A DNA stretch of 11,974 bases from Candidatus Curtissbacteria bacterium (GCA_016195765.1 JACPYZ010000067.1:1-11974); one strand, 5' to 3'; shown: positions 1 to 7,979, counted from the stretch's first letter. Translations and numbers: made by a program. The notes: a model not told the origin generated them from the sequence alone.

Positions 1-258
1 AAGTGCCTCCATCTCGGCTCCCACATCTACCACATTCATGCCAGCCCTTGACGCAATTGCTGCACCTCGCGAGTTTATAAGATCTTGAGCAAGTTGTGGA
101 AAATGATCTTGCATATTTTCTTCCCACCAAGCATTTAATGCTGCTTGCCTCTGGTCAGGAGTATAAGGCGTGCCAGTGTTTCTTGCTGTTACGAACCTGC
201 CTCTACGTTTGTCTTCAACCGGTTGTGCTGTGCCAAATAGTGGTGGTTGTTTTTCCAT
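1..258 (-). CDS. Hypothetical protein, C-terminus beyond the left edge
   Basis: An open frame of 86 codons starts at the ATG at 258-256 and runs without a stop off the left edge, so only the N-terminus is visible. It begins MEKQPPLFGTAQPVEDKRRG and continues with a hydrophilic, Trp/Gln-rich stretch (NAWWEEN) and a helical segment ending near VVDVGAEMEAL. I see no signal peptide, membrane segment or motif that I recognise, and I assign no function. It lies downstream of rnhB on the same strand but has its own strong extended -10 element just before the start codon, so it is probably transcribed independently. The start is supported by that promoter: initiation six to eight bases after the -10 box would place the 5' end of the mRNA at or next to the ATG. 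Confidence 0.7.
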   Translation of the reverse strand, partial: MEKQPPLFGTAQPVEDKRRGRFVTARNTGTPYTPDQRQAALNAWWEENMQDHFPQLAQDLINSRGAAIASRAGMNVVDVGAEMEAL

Positions 259-266
259 CGAGCGAA

Positions 267-275
267 ATTATATCA
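267..275 (-). promoter_or_regulatory. Extended -10 promoter of the left-edge gene
   Basis: On the minus strand positions 275 to 267 read TGATATAAT, a perfect extended -10 (TGn-TATAAT). Eight bases (TTCGCTCG) separate it from the ATG at 258. No good -35 hexamer is seen at 16-18 bp, which fits an extended -10 promoter. The predicted transcript starts within about two bases of the start codon, so it would be leaderless or nearly so. Confidence 0.65.
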
Positions 276-326
276 CTAGATCTTAAAATCCGGCGTTTTT
301 GATGTGACGCAATTTGGCGATTCTTT

Positions 327-941
327 TCATGCAAAAAGAAAATCGAGGTTGTAAGATTTGCGATGAATTTTAGAGAGGCCGTAAATTTTTATGGCTTGCT
401 GGTGTTCTCTTGTGCCATAGCCTACATGGTTGTTGAACCCGTACTTTGGATAATGTTTGTGCAGATTTTTCATCAAGTTGTCTCGGTAAACTTTGGCAAT
501 AACAGAAGCCGCGGCAATAGAAGCACAAATCTTGTCACCGTTTTTTATAGCCTGCTGACGCTTTTTGGAAATATGCTTGATGTAAAAAGCGTCGATCAGG
601 GTAAAGTCGGCTTTAGGATTTATTGTATTTAACACTTTACGAAAAGCGACATTTGTTGCTTTGGTTAGGCCTATTTTGTCGATGACTTGAGATTTAATTT
701 CTACAATCGAATAAGCTTTTGCAGTTTTGATGATTAGTTCTGATAGATTCTCTCTTTGGTTTGCAGGGACCAGTTTTGAATCGCGCAGATTATCTGGTTG
801 TTTAAAGTTCTGTGGCAAAATAACACCGGCAACAACCAAAGGCCCGGCCCACGAACCACGACCAACTTCGTCTATTCCACAAACATTTATAAAACCTTTT
901 TTCCAATAAGAAGTTTCTAGGGCCAGAGTAGGTTTGATCAC
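327..941 (-). CDS. rnhB: Ribonuclease HII
   Basis: RNase HII cuts RNA in RNA:DNA hybrids, removing single misincorporated ribonucleotides and helping clear RNA primers in the cytoplasm. The 204-aa protein carries the family signatures in order: GIDEVGRG at residues 22-29 with catalytic D24 and E25, the DSK motif at 54-56, D117 in the TLIDAF segment, and D154 in the AAASVIAKVYRD segment. These give the full D-E-D-D active site. Length is normal for the family. The start is GTG at 941-939; no ATG is available upstream of the first motif and no Shine-Dalgarno is visible. It follows rplS by 25 bp on the same strand and is probably read from the rplS or dnaE promoter. Pairing with dnaE and rplS fits a replication/translation house-keeping block. 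Confidence 0.95.
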   Translation of the reverse strand: MIKPTLALETSYWKKGFINVCGIDEVGRGSWAGPLVVAGVILPQNFKQPDNLRDSKLVPANQRENLSELIIKTAKAYSIVEIKSQVIDKIGLTKATNVAFRKVLNTINPKADFTLIDAFYIKHISKKRQQAIKNGDKICASIAAASVIAKVYRDNLMKNLHKHYPKYGFNNHVGYGTREHQQAIKIYGLSKIHRKSYNLDFLFA

Positions 942-966
942 AGCGTTTAAATATTACGCCGCTTAA

Positions 967-1254
967 CTATTTTTTGCTAGCCTTTTTTCGAAGATGATAA
1001 AGCTTTGCTCTTGATACTTCGTTGCTTTTAATAACTTGGATTTTTTCAATCGCTGGTGAATTTAAGGGGAAAATTCTTTCAATTGCCACCTTCATGGTAC
1101 CAACTCTTCTAACAACGAAAGTTTTGTTGTCGCCTTCGCCACGAAAGCTAATAACTGTGCCTTCAAACGGAGTAGCGTGAACTTTATTTTCTTTGGGGTC
1201 ACGCGTAATTACTTTTATTAAGTCTCCGACTTTAAAAATTGCCTGGTTTGCCAT
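967..1254 (-). CDS. rplS: 50S ribosomal protein L19
   Basis: L19 sits at the interface of the large and small ribosomal subunits. The 95-aa product has the family pattern: the N-terminal FKVGDLIKV strand, the FEGTVISFRGEG segment at about residues 29-41, the FVVRR...VAIERIFPLNSPAI core, and the basic tail with AKLYHLRKK. It is shorter than the roughly 115 aa of typical bacterial L19, mostly because the C-terminal extension is trimmed; the core is complete. It starts with ATG at 1254, seven bases after the dnaE stop, and the -10 box that probably drives it overlaps that stop. Bacterial rplS more often follows trmD, so the dnaE neighbour is less common. Confidence 0.95.
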   Translation of the reverse strand: MANQAIFKVGDLIKVITRDPKENKVHATPFEGTVISFRGEGDNKTFVVRRVGTMKVAIERIFPLNSPAIEKIQVIKSNEVSRAKLYHLRKKASKK

Positions 1255-1260
1255 TGGGGA

Positions 1261-1290
1261 ATTATATCAGCTGACAGCCTAAAGCATCAA
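1261..1290 (-). promoter_or_regulatory. rplS promoter embedded in the dnaE 3' end, leaderless
   Basis: On the minus strand TGATATAAT occupies 1269-1261: an extended -10 with consensus TATAAT at 1266-1261. The dnaE stop codon TAA (1264-1262) lies inside the box. A partial -35 (TTGATG, 1290-1285) sits 18 bp upstream. Only six bases (TCCCCA) separate the box from the rplS ATG at 1254, so transcription would begin at or within a base of the A of ATG, giving a leaderless mRNA. TCCCCA is not a Shine-Dalgarno. This lets rplS be expressed apart from dnaE. Confidence 0.65.
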
Positions 1291-4200
1291 GTTCGATTTT
1301 AAGGGTGCTGTCGGGACTAACTCCAAAAGGCACCGGAATTTTTCTGGCTTCGCCGTTTTTTGATGGAAGAGATAAATAGGCTGGTACTGGACCACGGTTT
1401 GCCTTTAGAATTTCGTAGATTTTAGAAAGAAGAATTCGATCGGCTTCGCCTGGGATTGCGATTTCTACATATTCGATGGTTGCCTGCTGGAGCGTGGCAC
1501 TGTTTATCGAACTTATATCTTCTGCGATTATGACTCTGGATTGTTCGTCTGCTTCCAGTTTTCCTGAAATTATTATAATTTGGTCAGGTGCCAGAAAGCT
1601 TTTGGCCGCTGCATAAACCCTTGGGAAAACAATTACTTCGATACTACCAGTGGTGTCTTGGACTTTTAGAAAACACATTTCTTCCTGGCGAACTTTGGTG
1701 AGGGTTTTGCGCATGCTAGCTATAATTCCACCTAATTTTAAGTTTTTAGTCGAATGATTTTCAGCGTCGATTTCGGAAATGGTGGATGTGGTTATTTGCG
1801 AAAGTCTATCTTGGAACTTTGCTAGTGGATGTTCTGTTAAATAAAAACCGAGTAATTGCCTTTCCCAAGAAAGAATTTCTTCTTTTGGCGCTTCTGCCGA
1901 TGTATGCAGGTCGATACTGAACATCGAAGAAGTCGATTTTGTGTTTTCCATTTCGTCTTCACCAAAAAGCGTGCTTTGGCCCGTTGCAATGGTACGGCTC
2001 AAGCTGACACCAGAATTTTTTATTTCATCAAGAACCTTGAGCATGGCACTTCTTTTTCCAAAAGCATCCATACCACCTGCCTTAATTAAGCTTTCGAACG
2101 TCTTACGGTTTACAACTCTTAAGTTAACTCTTCTGACAAAATCATCTAAAGTTTTATATTCCCCGTTTAAATCTCTTTCTGTAATAATTGCTGCAATTGC
2201 CGCATGACCAACGTTTTTGATTGCCGAAAGTCCAAAACGAATGCCCCTTTTGCCGCCTGAGTCTTCGATGGAAAAGCCCGTGTTGCTGGCGTTGATGTCT
2301 GGTGGCAAAACCGGAATTTTAATTTTGGCACATTCGGCAACTGCTGCTGCGATCTTATCAGCGTCGTCTGCTTCTGCGGTCATGACGGCTGTCATAAACT
2401 CGACCGGGAAGTTGGCTTTCATATAGGCTGTTTGATATGCAATCACAGCATAAGATGCCGCGTGAGCTTTGTTAAATCCGTAAGCGGCAAATGGTTCGAT
2501 TAATTTAAACAAACCTTCGGCTTTTTCCTGAGTCATACCATTGTTCACAGCACCTTCCACAAATTTTTCCTTTTGCTTGGCCATTTCCGCTGGGATTTTT
2601 TTACCCATGGCTTTTCTAAACTTGTCTGCTTCTTCCCAGTTATAGCCGGCAATGTTAATGGCGGTTGTTAAAACATCATCCTGATAAACAATGACGCCAT
2701 ATGATTGGTCAAGATATTCTTCCATTCTTGGGTCGTAGTATTTAATTTTTTTGGCGTTGTGTTTTCTTTCGATAAATTCCGGAATGGAGTTCATGGGACC
2801 TGGTCTAAATAAGGAAATCATGGCCATGATGTCGAAAATATTGGTTGGCCTTAGTTCTTTTAGATATCTAGTCATGCCAGTTCCACCCAGTTGAAACAAG
2901 CCCATGGTTTCACCTTTGGCTAAAATTTCAAACGCTTTTTTATCATCAAGTGGAATTTTGGAAAGATCAATGTCGAGCCCGTTTGATTCTTTTACGATTT
3001 TTACCGATTGTCCAAGAATCGAAAGGTTACGAATTCCCAAAAAATCCATTTTAACCAAGCCAACTTCTTCGACGTCGTGCATTTCAAACTGGGTGATAAT
3101 TTTTTCTCCAGTCGTTTCTTTTTGCAGTGGTGTGTAATTGGTCAAAGTTGTTGGCGCAATCACAACGCCTGCTGCATGAACCGAAACGTGTCTGGCGTTT
3201 CCTTCTACTTTTTGGGCCAAATCCAAAAGCTCTTTGGTTTCTGCGTCTTGGTTGTAAAGAGCTTGAAGTTCTTTGTTCTGTTTTTTGGCAATTTCAATAG
3301 ACATGGGGAACCCTTGGGCACCCAATGGGATCATTTTGGCAATTCTGTCTGCTTTGCTATAAGGCCAACCTAAAACTCTGGCAACATCGCGGACGGCGCC
3401 TTTGGCCATCATGGTGCCAAATGTACCGATCTGCGCCACTTTATCGTGGCCATATTTTTCGGTGACGTAGTGAATCACTTCGTCCCTTTGATTATCGGCA
3501 AAATCGGTATCAATATCAGGAAGAGACGGTCTATAAAGATTTAAAAAACGCTCGAACGGTAATTTAAAATAAAGCGGATTAACATTAGTAATGCCGATTG
3601 AGTAAGAAACCAAACTTCCGGCGGCAGAACCACGGGTTGTAGAAATTATTCCGTTGTTGCGGGACCAGTTAACAAAATCGGCAACGACCAAAAAGTATGT
3701 GGAGTAGCCTTTTTTAGAAATTACAGAAAGTTCATAATCGAGTCTTTCTTCCATATCTTTGGTCACTTTGGGTGCTCTTTTTTTAATTCCGTCGTAGGTG
3801 AGTTTCCTTAAATATCCATCTGCGGTTTCACCAGCTGGAACTTCAAAAAGTGGGAAGGCAAACTTCCCCAGTTCGATTTCAATATTTGCCTTTTCGGCAA
3901 TTTTTACAGTGTTTTCGATAGCCTCTGGCATGTCTTCGAACAACTTGGCCATCTCGTCCCCGGTTTTAAGAAAATATGTTGGAGAATCAATCATTCTTAA
4001 CCTTTTGGTTTCGGCAATTGTTTTCCCTGTTTGAATGCAAACAATAGCGTCTTGGGCCTGGGCATCGCCCGCTGCTACGTAATGAAGATCGTTGGTTGCT
4101 GCTACCAGCAAATTCAGTTCTTTGCCTAGTTTTTTGACTCCTTCGTTAATCTTTTTTTCTTCTTTGGCCATCCTGTCTAGTTCGTTATAGATTTCTGTAC

Positions 4201-4768
4201 CTGGGGTGTGGGCCGTTCTGAATTCTGCAAACTGATGTCTTTGAACTTCTAAAAAGAAGTTGTCTTGGCCAAAAATATCTACGTATTGATTTGCAACTTT
4301 CTTTGCTCCTACGAAATCGCCACCCACAAGCAATCGCGAGATTTCCGAAGAATTACAGCCAGAAAGGGCCATTAAACCGTCGGCGTGGGCTTTTAAAGTT
4401 GCTTTATCGACTCTGGGGCGGTAATAGAAACCTTCAAGATGAGAGATTGTGACAAGTTTAAGCAAATTTTTGTAACCTTCGCTGTTTCTGGCAAGAACGG
4501 TCAAATGATAATATTCCTGGTCACGACCGGCTTCTTTGTCTGTTAAGGCTCTTTTGGCTAAGTACATTTCGCAGCCGATTACTGGGTTAATTCCTTCTTC
4601 TTTGCAGGCTTTATAGAATTTAACGGCGCCATAGAGTGAGCCATGGTCGGTAATTGCCAGATGCTTTTGGCCAAGTATTTTGGCTTGCGAAACTAGTTTT
4701 GGGATTTTAGAAAGACCATCCAGAAGAGAAAATTCGGTATGGACATGGAGGTGAGCAAAATCAGTCAT
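1262..4768 (-). CDS. dnaE: DNA polymerase III subunit alpha
   Basis: The replicative polymerase catalytic subunit, 1168 aa, full length for DnaE. The N-terminal PHP domain spans about residues 4-230 with HLHVH (6-10), TDHG (40-43), GCEMYL (65-70), SGC near 138 and NDLH (226-229). The polymerase core holds the catalytic aspartates in PDIDTD (D418, D420) and the third in VKMDFLGIR (D575). The finger/thumb segments RPGPMNSIP and the FNKAHAASYA motif follow, and an OB-fold region lies near residues 980-1080 (LGGIIASMRK...VIVFPRVY). The ATG at 4768 directly precedes the PHP motif. It lies 53 bp downstream of gatB with a possible promoter of its own, and its stop overlaps the rplS promoter. The PHP metal ligands look intact, unlike in E. 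coli DnaE, so the subunit may proofread through PHP (inference from the Thermus/mycobacterial type). Confidence 0.96.
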   Translation of the reverse strand: MTDFAHLHVHTEFSLLDGLSKIPKLVSQAKILGQKHLAITDHGSLYGAVKFYKACKEEGINPVIGCEMYLAKRALTDKEAGRDQEYYHLTVLARNSEGYKNLLKLVTISHLEGFYYRPRVDKATLKAHADGLMALSGCNSSEISRLLVGGDFVGAKKVANQYVDIFGQDNFFLEVQRHQFAEFRTAHTPGTEIYNELDRMAKEEKKINEGVKKLGKELNLLVAATNDLHYVAAGDAQAQDAIVCIQTGKTIAETKRLRMIDSPTYFLKTGDEMAKLFEDMPEAIENTVKIAEKANIEIELGKFAFPLFEVPAGETADGYLRKLTYDGIKKRAPKVTKDMEERLDYELSVISKKGYSTYFLVVADFVNWSRNNGIISTTRGSAAGSLVSYSIGITNVNPLYFKLPFERFLNLYRPSLPDIDTDFADNQRDEVIHYVTEKYGHDKVAQIGTFGTMMAKGAVRDVARVLGWPYSKADRIAKMIPLGAQGFPMSIEIAKKQNKELQALYNQDAETKELLDLAQKVEGNARHVSVHAAGVVIAPTTLTNYTPLQKETTGEKIITQFEMHDVEEVGLVKMDFLGIRNLSILGQSVKIVKESNGLDIDLSKIPLDDKKAFEILAKGETMGLFQLGGTGMTRYLKELRPTNIFDIMAMISLFRPGPMNSIPEFIERKHNAKKIKYYDPRMEEYLDQSYGVIVYQDDVLTTAINIAGYNWEEADKFRKAMGKKIPAEMAKQKEKFVEGAVNNGMTQEKAEGLFKLIEPFAAYGFNKAHAASYAVIAYQTAYMKANFPVEFMTAVMTAEADDADKIAAAVAECAKIKIPVLPPDINASNTGFSIEDSGGKRGIRFGLSAIKNVGHAAIAAIITERDLNGEYKTLDDFVRRVNLRVVNRKTFESLIKAGGMDAFGKRSAMLKVLDEIKNSGVSLSRTIATGQSTLFGEDEMENTKSTSSMFSIDLHTSAEAPKEEILSWERQLLGFYLTEHPLAKFQDRLSQITTSTISEIDAENHSTKNLKLGGIIASMRKTLTKVRQEEMCFLKVQDTTGSIEVIVFPRVYAAAKSFLAPDQIIIISGKLEADEQSRVIIAEDISSINSATLQQATIEYVEIAIPGEADRILLSKIYEILKANRGPVPAYLSLPSKNGEARKIPVPFGVSPDSTLKIELDALGCQLI

Positions 4769-4780
4769 TTGGCATCAATC

Positions 4781-4809
4781 AGTTTAACTGTTTAGCCTTA
4801 CTTTTTCAA
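4781..4809 (-). promoter_or_regulatory. Possible dnaE promoter in the gatB-dnaE gap
   Basis: On the minus strand a -35-like TTGAAA (4809-4804) is followed after exactly 17 bp by TAAACT (4786-4781), a 4/6 match to the -10. The predicted start is about six bases ahead of the dnaE ATG, so the leader would again be very short. A small inverted repeat, CAGTT-T-AACTG (4780-4790), overlaps the -10. No terminator is visible after gatB, so read-through from gatCAB is equally possible. Confidence 0.35.
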
Positions 4810-4821
4810 TTTAGATTTTCT

Positions 4822-6267
4822 TTACTTTTTAATTTTTTTAACTAGTAGGTCTGCTGCTGTTTTTGGATCAGCTTTTCCCTGCGTTTGACGTTGGATTTGG
4901 CCAATTAAATAACCAAATACTTGTTCTTTGCCAGCTTTGTACTCGGCAACTACTTTGTCGTTTTGCTTAATAACCATTTCCACTACTTCCTCAAGTTTGT
5001 CGGTAGTTATGGCTTCGACGCCGAACTCTTTGATTAACTCTTGGGCATTTTTACCGCTGGTGATCATCTTCTCGAATATTTCTTTGGCGCTTGCGGTTGT
5101 TATTTTGCCTTCGTCTGTTAAAAGTAAAAGTTCGGCAAGGGAAGCTGGCACAAGGTTCAAGGAAGATAAAGGTGTTTGGGATTCGTTGAGTCTGCGCAAT
5201 AGCTCACCAATTATCCAATTGGCTATTCTTTTGGGCTCTCCTTTGGGGTAGGCCTTGACTGTGTCTTCGAAAAAGGCGGCGAGATCAATGTCTGTTGTCA
5301 GCAGCGCACAGTCGTAAGTAGAAAGTTGATAGTCGCGGATAAACCTGGCGCGTTTTTCGTCTGGCAACTCTGGCATGTTAGCTTTTAATTCTGCAACGTA
5401 TTCTTTGGTGAACAAATAAGGAGGCAAGTCGGGTTCAGGAAAATATCTGTAGTCGTGGGCCATTTCTTTGGCTCGCTGCGAAAAGGTTTTGTTTTTAATC
5501 TCATCCCATCCCCGTGTTTCCAAAGCAGGGGTTTCACCCTTTTCCAGTATTTCTGTTTGACGAGTAATTTCGTATTCGATGGCTTTTTGTACAAAGCGGA
5601 ATGAATTAATATTTTTCAATTCCACTTTGTATTGCGGTAAATCGTTTGACCCAGCCGGTCGGAGCGAAACATTCGGCTCGATTCTCATGCTGCCTTTTTC
5701 CATATCGCAATCAGAAATTCCTAAATAACGAGCAATCTGCTGCAGCTTTTGGGCATAGCCTTTGGCAACATCGCTGCTATGGATCTGGGGCTCAGAAACA
5801 ATTTCGACAAGTGGCACACCGCTTCTGTTAAAATCGATCAGCGAGACTTTCTTGTTTTCGACTTCCGCGTGAGCCAACTTACCCGTATCTTCTTCCATGT
5901 GGGCACGAGTGACATCTATCTTTACTGTTTCGCCGTTTACATCAAATTCTATGTAGCCTTTCAGTGAAAACGGTTCCTGATATTGGGAGATCTGGTAACC
6001 TTTGGCAAGATCTGGGTAAAAATAGTTCTTACGATCAAATTTACTACTCAAAAGATTTTCACAGTGTAAAGCGATCCCCAATTTTTGGGCCGACGCTATT
6101 GCTACCTTATTTGCAACTGGCAGTGCGCCGGGTAAACCCAAACAAACTGGGCAAGTATGGGTGTTCGGATCGGCACCAAAGTACTCTGCAGAACAACTGC
6201 AAAACATTTTGCTTTTGGTGTTTAACTCGATATGGATTTCGAGGCCTATGACTGGTTCGTATTTCAT
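4822..6267 (-). CDS. gatB: Asp-tRNA(Asn)/Glu-tRNA(Gln) amidotransferase subunit B
   Basis: GatB binds the mischarged tRNA and, in its kinase pocket, activates Glu-tRNA(Gln) (or Asp-tRNA(Asn)) with ATP before ammonia arrives from GatA. The 481-aa product is full length. It shows YEPVIGLEIHIEL with metal-site residues E10 and H12, the zinc cysteines C23, C25, C39 and C42 (CSC...CPVC), the YPDLAKGYQISQYQEP motif, E125 in HMEEDTGKL, and the Asn-rich tRNA-facing segment SMRIEPNVSLRP. A YqeY-like helical tail ends in LLVKKIKK. The ATG overlaps the gatA stop by ATGA. An AAGGAG sits 11 bases upstream, inside the gatA tail, and may aid re-initiation. It is the last gene of gatCAB. Confidence 0.96.
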   Translation of the reverse strand: MKYEPVIGLEIHIELNTKSKMFCSCSAEYFGADPNTHTCPVCLGLPGALPVANKVAIASAQKLGIALHCENLLSSKFDRKNYFYPDLAKGYQISQYQEPFSLKGYIEFDVNGETVKIDVTRAHMEEDTGKLAHAEVENKKVSLIDFNRSGVPLVEIVSEPQIHSSDVAKGYAQKLQQIARYLGISDCDMEKGSMRIEPNVSLRPAGSNDLPQYKVELKNINSFRFVQKAIEYEITRQTEILEKGETPALETRGWDEIKNKTFSQRAKEMAHDYRYFPEPDLPPYLFTKEYVAELKANMPELPDEKRARFIRDYQLSTYDCALLTTDIDLAAFFEDTVKAYPKGEPKRIANWIIGELLRRLNESQTPLSSLNLVPASLAELLLLTDEGKITTASAKEIFEKMITSGKNAQELIKEFGVEAITTDKLEEVVEMVIKQNDKVVAEYKAGKEQVFGYLIGQIQRQTQGKADPKTAADLLVKKIKK

Positions 6268-7676
6268 ATTTTAGGTCGCTCCTTATAAAGTTGCGCTTCT
6301 TGTTCGTGTGCAAAACCTATTTGATAAAGCTGCTTTTCGGTAAAATCTGGTCCAATTATTTGCATGCCAACTGGTAACCCGTCGATAAATCCTGCTGGTA
6401 TGGCAAGAGACGGAACGCCTGCCAAATTCATATTGACGGTATAAATATCGGCAAGGTACATCTGCAGCGGGTCGTTTGCTTTTTCTCCAAATTTAAAAGG
6501 CAGAGTTGGGGAAACAGGTGCGATTATGCAATCTACTTTTTCAAAAGTTTTTGTGAAATCTTCACGAATCAACCTTCTTACCTTCATGGCTTTTAAGTAA
6601 TAAGCATCGTAATAGCCGCTAGAAAGCGTAAACGTCCCAAGGATGATCCTTCGTTTGGCTTCAGACCCAAAAGCTTCACGACCGCTTCCGTATCTTATAC
6701 CGTCATAGCGAGCCAAGTTAGAAGAAACTTCGGAAGGTTGAATGATGTAATAGGTGGCTACTCCGTATTCAGTGTGGGGTAGGCTAACATCCACAATTTC
6801 TGCGCCCAGACTTTCCAACTTTTTAACGGCATCCATTATTACTTTTTTTATCTTTGCATCAAGTCCTTCGAAATATTCTTTGGGAATGCCAATTTTTATG
6901 CCCCGCACTCCCCTTTCAATATCTTGGGTGTAATCTATAACGGCTTCTGTAGAAGTTGTTGAGTCCATTTCATCGTGGCCTGCTGTAGCGTTAAGAATCA
7001 GTGCGCTGTCGTAAACGGTTTTTGTTAAATGGCCAATGGAATCCAAAGAAGAAGCCATAGCCACAATTCCATACCGTGATACCCTGCCGTAAGTTGGCTT
7101 GAGGCCAACCAGGTTGCAAAAGCTTGCAGGCAAGCGAATAGAACCACCAGTGTCTGTTCCTGTTGCTGCCATGCACATATCTGCAGCCAGCGCTGCTGCC
7201 GAACCAGAAGAAGAACCACCCGGCACTCTTGTGACGTCGTAAGGATTAAGAGTATTGCCAAAATCAGAATTTTCGCCACTGCCACCATGGGCCCAAGCGT
7301 CGTGATTGGTTTTGCCGACGAAAACTACGTTGGCATCTTTTAATCTGGTAACTGCCGTTGCATCGTAAACTGGAATGTAATCTTCTAAGACTTTAGACGC
7401 TGCCGTTGTTTTGATTCCATTTGTAAGGTAATTGTCTTTTAAGCCGATTGGTATACCAGCAAGAGGCGAAAGTTGCTGGTTGTCTGCAATCAGTTCATCT
7501 ACTTTTCTCGCTTGCTCTTTTGCAATATCTTCTGTGATTGTTATAAACGCATTTAGTTTTTTGTTAAACTTTTGCGCACGGTCTAAATAAGCTTCAGTTA
7601 ACTCGGTTGCTTTAACCTGTTTTGCTTTAAGCTGCTCCCCTGCTTCTTTAATGGTGAGTTGAGTTAAATCTATCAT
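6264..7676 (-). CDS. gatA: Asp-tRNA(Asn)/Glu-tRNA(Gln) amidotransferase subunit A
   Basis: GatA is the amidase-signature subunit that takes ammonia from Gln or Asn and passes it through a tunnel to GatB. All three members of the Ser-cisSer-Lys triad are present: K80 (GIPIGLKDN), S155 (VPGGSSSGSA) and S179 (TGTDTGGSIR). The 470-aa length is normal. The segment NHDAWAHGGSGENSDFG replaces the NMDEFAMG form common in better-known bacteria; from memory this variant occurs in Patescibacteria. The start ATG overlaps the gatC stop by ATGA and the end overlaps gatB in the same way, so the three subunits are translationally coupled. Presence of GatCAB implies that the organism lacks GlnRS and/or AsnRS and makes Gln-tRNA and/or Asn-tRNA indirectly. 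Confidence 0.96.
   Translation of the reverse strand: MIDLTQLTIKEAGEQLKAKQVKATELTEAYLDRAQKFNKKLNAFITITEDIAKEQARKVDELIADNQQLSPLAGIPIGLKDNYLTNGIKTTAASKVLEDYIPVYDATAVTRLKDANVVFVGKTNHDAWAHGGSGENSDFGNTLNPYDVTRVPGGSSSGSAAALAADMCMAATGTDTGGSIRLPASFCNLVGLKPTYGRVSRYGIVAMASSLDSIGHLTKTVYDSALILNATAGHDEMDSTTSTEAVIDYTQDIERGVRGIKIGIPKEYFEGLDAKIKKVIMDAVKKLESLGAEIVDVSLPHTEYGVATYYIIQPSEVSSNLARYDGIRYGSGREAFGSEAKRRIILGTFTLSSGYYDAYYLKAMKVRRLIREDFTKTFEKVDCIIAPVSPTLPFKFGEKANDPLQMYLADIYTVNMNLAGVPSLAIPAGFIDGLPVGMQIIGPDFTEKQLYQIGFAHEQEAQLYKERPKI
6279..6284 (-). promoter_or_regulatory. Shine-Dalgarno ahead of gatB
   Basis: AAGGAG on the minus strand lies inside the last codons of gatA, 11 bases before the gatB ATG. The spacing is a little long, but it is one of the few clear Shine-Dalgarno sequences in the window. 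It fits the idea that only genes internal to operons carry them here. Confidence 0.5.
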
Positions 7677-7960
7677 TCGTTTTCTTGGAAAATTGCGTCG
7701 ACTTCAAAAAAACCATTGTGAATTTTGGGAGCATTTTTCAAAGCATCTTCTTGTGATAGAGACGGTTTTGGTTCATCTTCTCTGGATACGTTCTGCAGAC
7801 CTGTGATGTTGCTAATTGGTTCTACCTTTTCGGTATTTAGTTTTTGGAGATCTTTAAAATAGTCGAGGATTGCAGAAAGCTGTTTCTCAAAATCTTTTTC
7901 TTCCTTGGGTGTCAGCTTCAAGTTGGCAAGTTTCGCCACATGTGCAATATCGATCTTCAT
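7673..7960 (-). CDS. gatC: Asp-tRNA(Asn)/Glu-tRNA(Gln) amidotransferase subunit C
   Basis: GatC is the small subunit that wraps between GatA and GatB and stabilises GatA. The sequence has the family form: KIDIAHVAKLANLKLTPKE with a leucine-rich helix (FEKQLSAILDYFKDLQ), then the extended VEPISNITGL and NVSREDEPKPS segment, then ALKNAPKIHNGFFEVDAIF near the end. I take the ATG at 7960 (95 aa). A GTG two codons upstream at 7966 is possible, but it directly abuts the -10 box and would fall outside the predicted transcript. The stop overlaps gatA by ATGA. It is the first gene of gatCAB and is divergent from the glutaminase-family gene across about 40 bp. Confidence 0.93.
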   Translation of the reverse strand: MKIDIAHVAKLANLKLTPKEEKDFEKQLSAILDYFKDLQKLNTEKVEPISNITGLQNVSREDEPKPSLSQEDALKNAPKIHNGFFEVDAIFQENE

Positions 7961-7966
7961 GCTCAC

Positions 7967-7974
7967 ATTATAAC
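7967..7974. promoter_or_regulatory. Shared, near-symmetric -10 core of gatCAB and the divergent operon
   Basis: On the minus strand TATAAT (7972-7967) is a perfect -10. Six bases (GTGAGC) separate it from the gatC ATG, which predicts a leaderless gatC mRNA. The same core read on the plus strand gives TATAAC (7969-7974), a 5/6 match, with a predicted start near 7981 and a 19-base leader to the TTG at 8000. The centre TTATAA is self-complementary. Symmetric -10 cores driving divergent transcription are a described class of bacterial promoter. No convincing -35 exists on either side; the best minus-strand one, TTGTCT, is 20 bp away. The gatC side is much better supported than the plus side. Confidence 0.55.
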
Positions 7975-7979
7975 TGAAA

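Noticed and set aside
3008..3373. 121-codon plus-strand frame inside dnaE
   Set aside because: It is antisense to the conserved polymerase core and has no motif or ribosome site.
4780..4790. CAGTT-T-AACTG as an operator or terminator
   Set aside because: The stem is only five pairs with a one-base loop and no T-run follows. It is noted only as overlapping the possible dnaE -10.
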